DNA from: Bacilli bacterium
GTDB taxonomy: Bacteria > Bacillota_I > Bacilli_A > RF39 > UBA660
Assembly (NCBI GenBank): GCA_022009835.1
Contig: CP091726.1
Span: 1,116,001 to 1,180,000, forward strand
Direction: 5' to 3'
DNA: 64,000 bases
Every line of letters starts with the position of its first letter. Position 1 is the first letter of the stretch. Below, one piece after another: positions 63,890 to 64,000 of this stretch. Under the pieces are notes generated by a model. The model was not told the origin of the DNA. It made no database searches and saw only the letters and a program-made list of their open reading frames with translations. Both the position numbers and the translations under genes were made by a program.

Positions 63890-64000
63890 TTTATCACCTT
63901 AACTTTTCCCCTAGTTAATTTTGCTTCAGCAATTAATTCAAGTCTTCTTTCATCACCATGACACCATTGTAAGTCAAATAAAGTGCAATACTCTTCCCCA
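63886..64000 (-). CDS. Array copy 3, C-terminal end only
   Basis: The last 37 codons of a third ATPase paralogue: EEYCTLFDLQWCHGDERRLE then LIAEAKLTRGKVKVIK, nearly the same as the end of copy 2. Its TGA overlaps the copy 2 ATG. The rest lies beyond the window, so the array has at least three members. Confidence 0.8.
   Translation of the reverse strand, partial: GEEYCTLFDLQWCHGDERRLELIAEAKLTRGKVKVIK

Overview
The window is AT-rich DNA of a spore-forming, low-GC Bacillota, most likely a Bacilli lineage of the RF39/Erysipelotrichales type. The evidence is a truncated spore-coat gene (cotE), a GerA-like germination fragment, DUF421 and TIGR04086 membrane proteins, AAGGAGG-type ribosome sites with many TTG starts, and a tRNA-His with encoded CCA. 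Almost all genes lie on the minus strand. Many real genes are cut into pieces, and nearly every break falls in an A or T run. Reading A7/T7 as 5 (sometimes 6) and some A5/T5 as 4 restores conserved proteins. I therefore treat most breaks as homopolymer over-calling rather than decay. The gene spans given here cover the reconstructed gene.

Layout. (1) 1-26.9 kb is an integrative/mobilizable element. It has small unknown proteins, a DUF2958 protein, a lipoprotein, a MOBP-type relaxase with two small accessory genes, an oriT-like cluster of inverted repeats near 7.9-8.0 kb, and a primase. A Gram-positive type IV secretion module follows (M23 peptidase, VirB4, PrgI-like, VirB6-like and VirB2-like proteins), then SSB, a thioester/SpaA surface adhesin, a leader region with two promoters, and small regulators including a plus-strand nucleotidyltransferase and a double-HTH repressor. 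(2) 27.4-44.8 kb is a surface-glycan cluster. UDP-glucose dehydrogenase is at the promoter-distal end and UDP-glucuronate decarboxylase is the first gene. Between them are at least six glycosyltransferases, three radical-SAM proteins, a PIG-L deacetylase, a NodB-type deacetylase, a TlyA-type methyltransferase and another methyltransferase. (3) 45.2-50.1 kb holds GNAT acetyltransferases, a C5-cytosine DNA methyltransferase, a replication-initiator-like protein and a class I methyltransferase, ending at a truncated cotE that probably marks the element boundary. (4) 50.3-58.1 kb is chromosomal: membrane proteins, lipoproteins, a degenerate deacetylase, an FMN-binding lipoprotein, a methionine gamma-lyase-like protein, an SDR and tRNA-His. 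(5) 58.1-64 kb is the most striking part. It is a translationally coupled minus-strand operon of at least three tandem paralogues, each joining a C-type-lectin-like/DUF6273-like module to a MoxR-type AAA+ ATPase. A pseudo-AAA protein without Walker A and a metallopeptidase/VWA protein follow.

The two complete array members are nearly identical in their ATPase domains but differ strongly in about 47 codons of the lectin-like module. That stretch ends in a conserved RP-(A/I)-LQSS motif and has many multi-hit, non-synonymous codon changes. This looks like the variable region of a diversity-generating retroelement target, here fused to a AAA+ motor. No reverse transcriptase or template repeat is in the window; the array runs off its right end.
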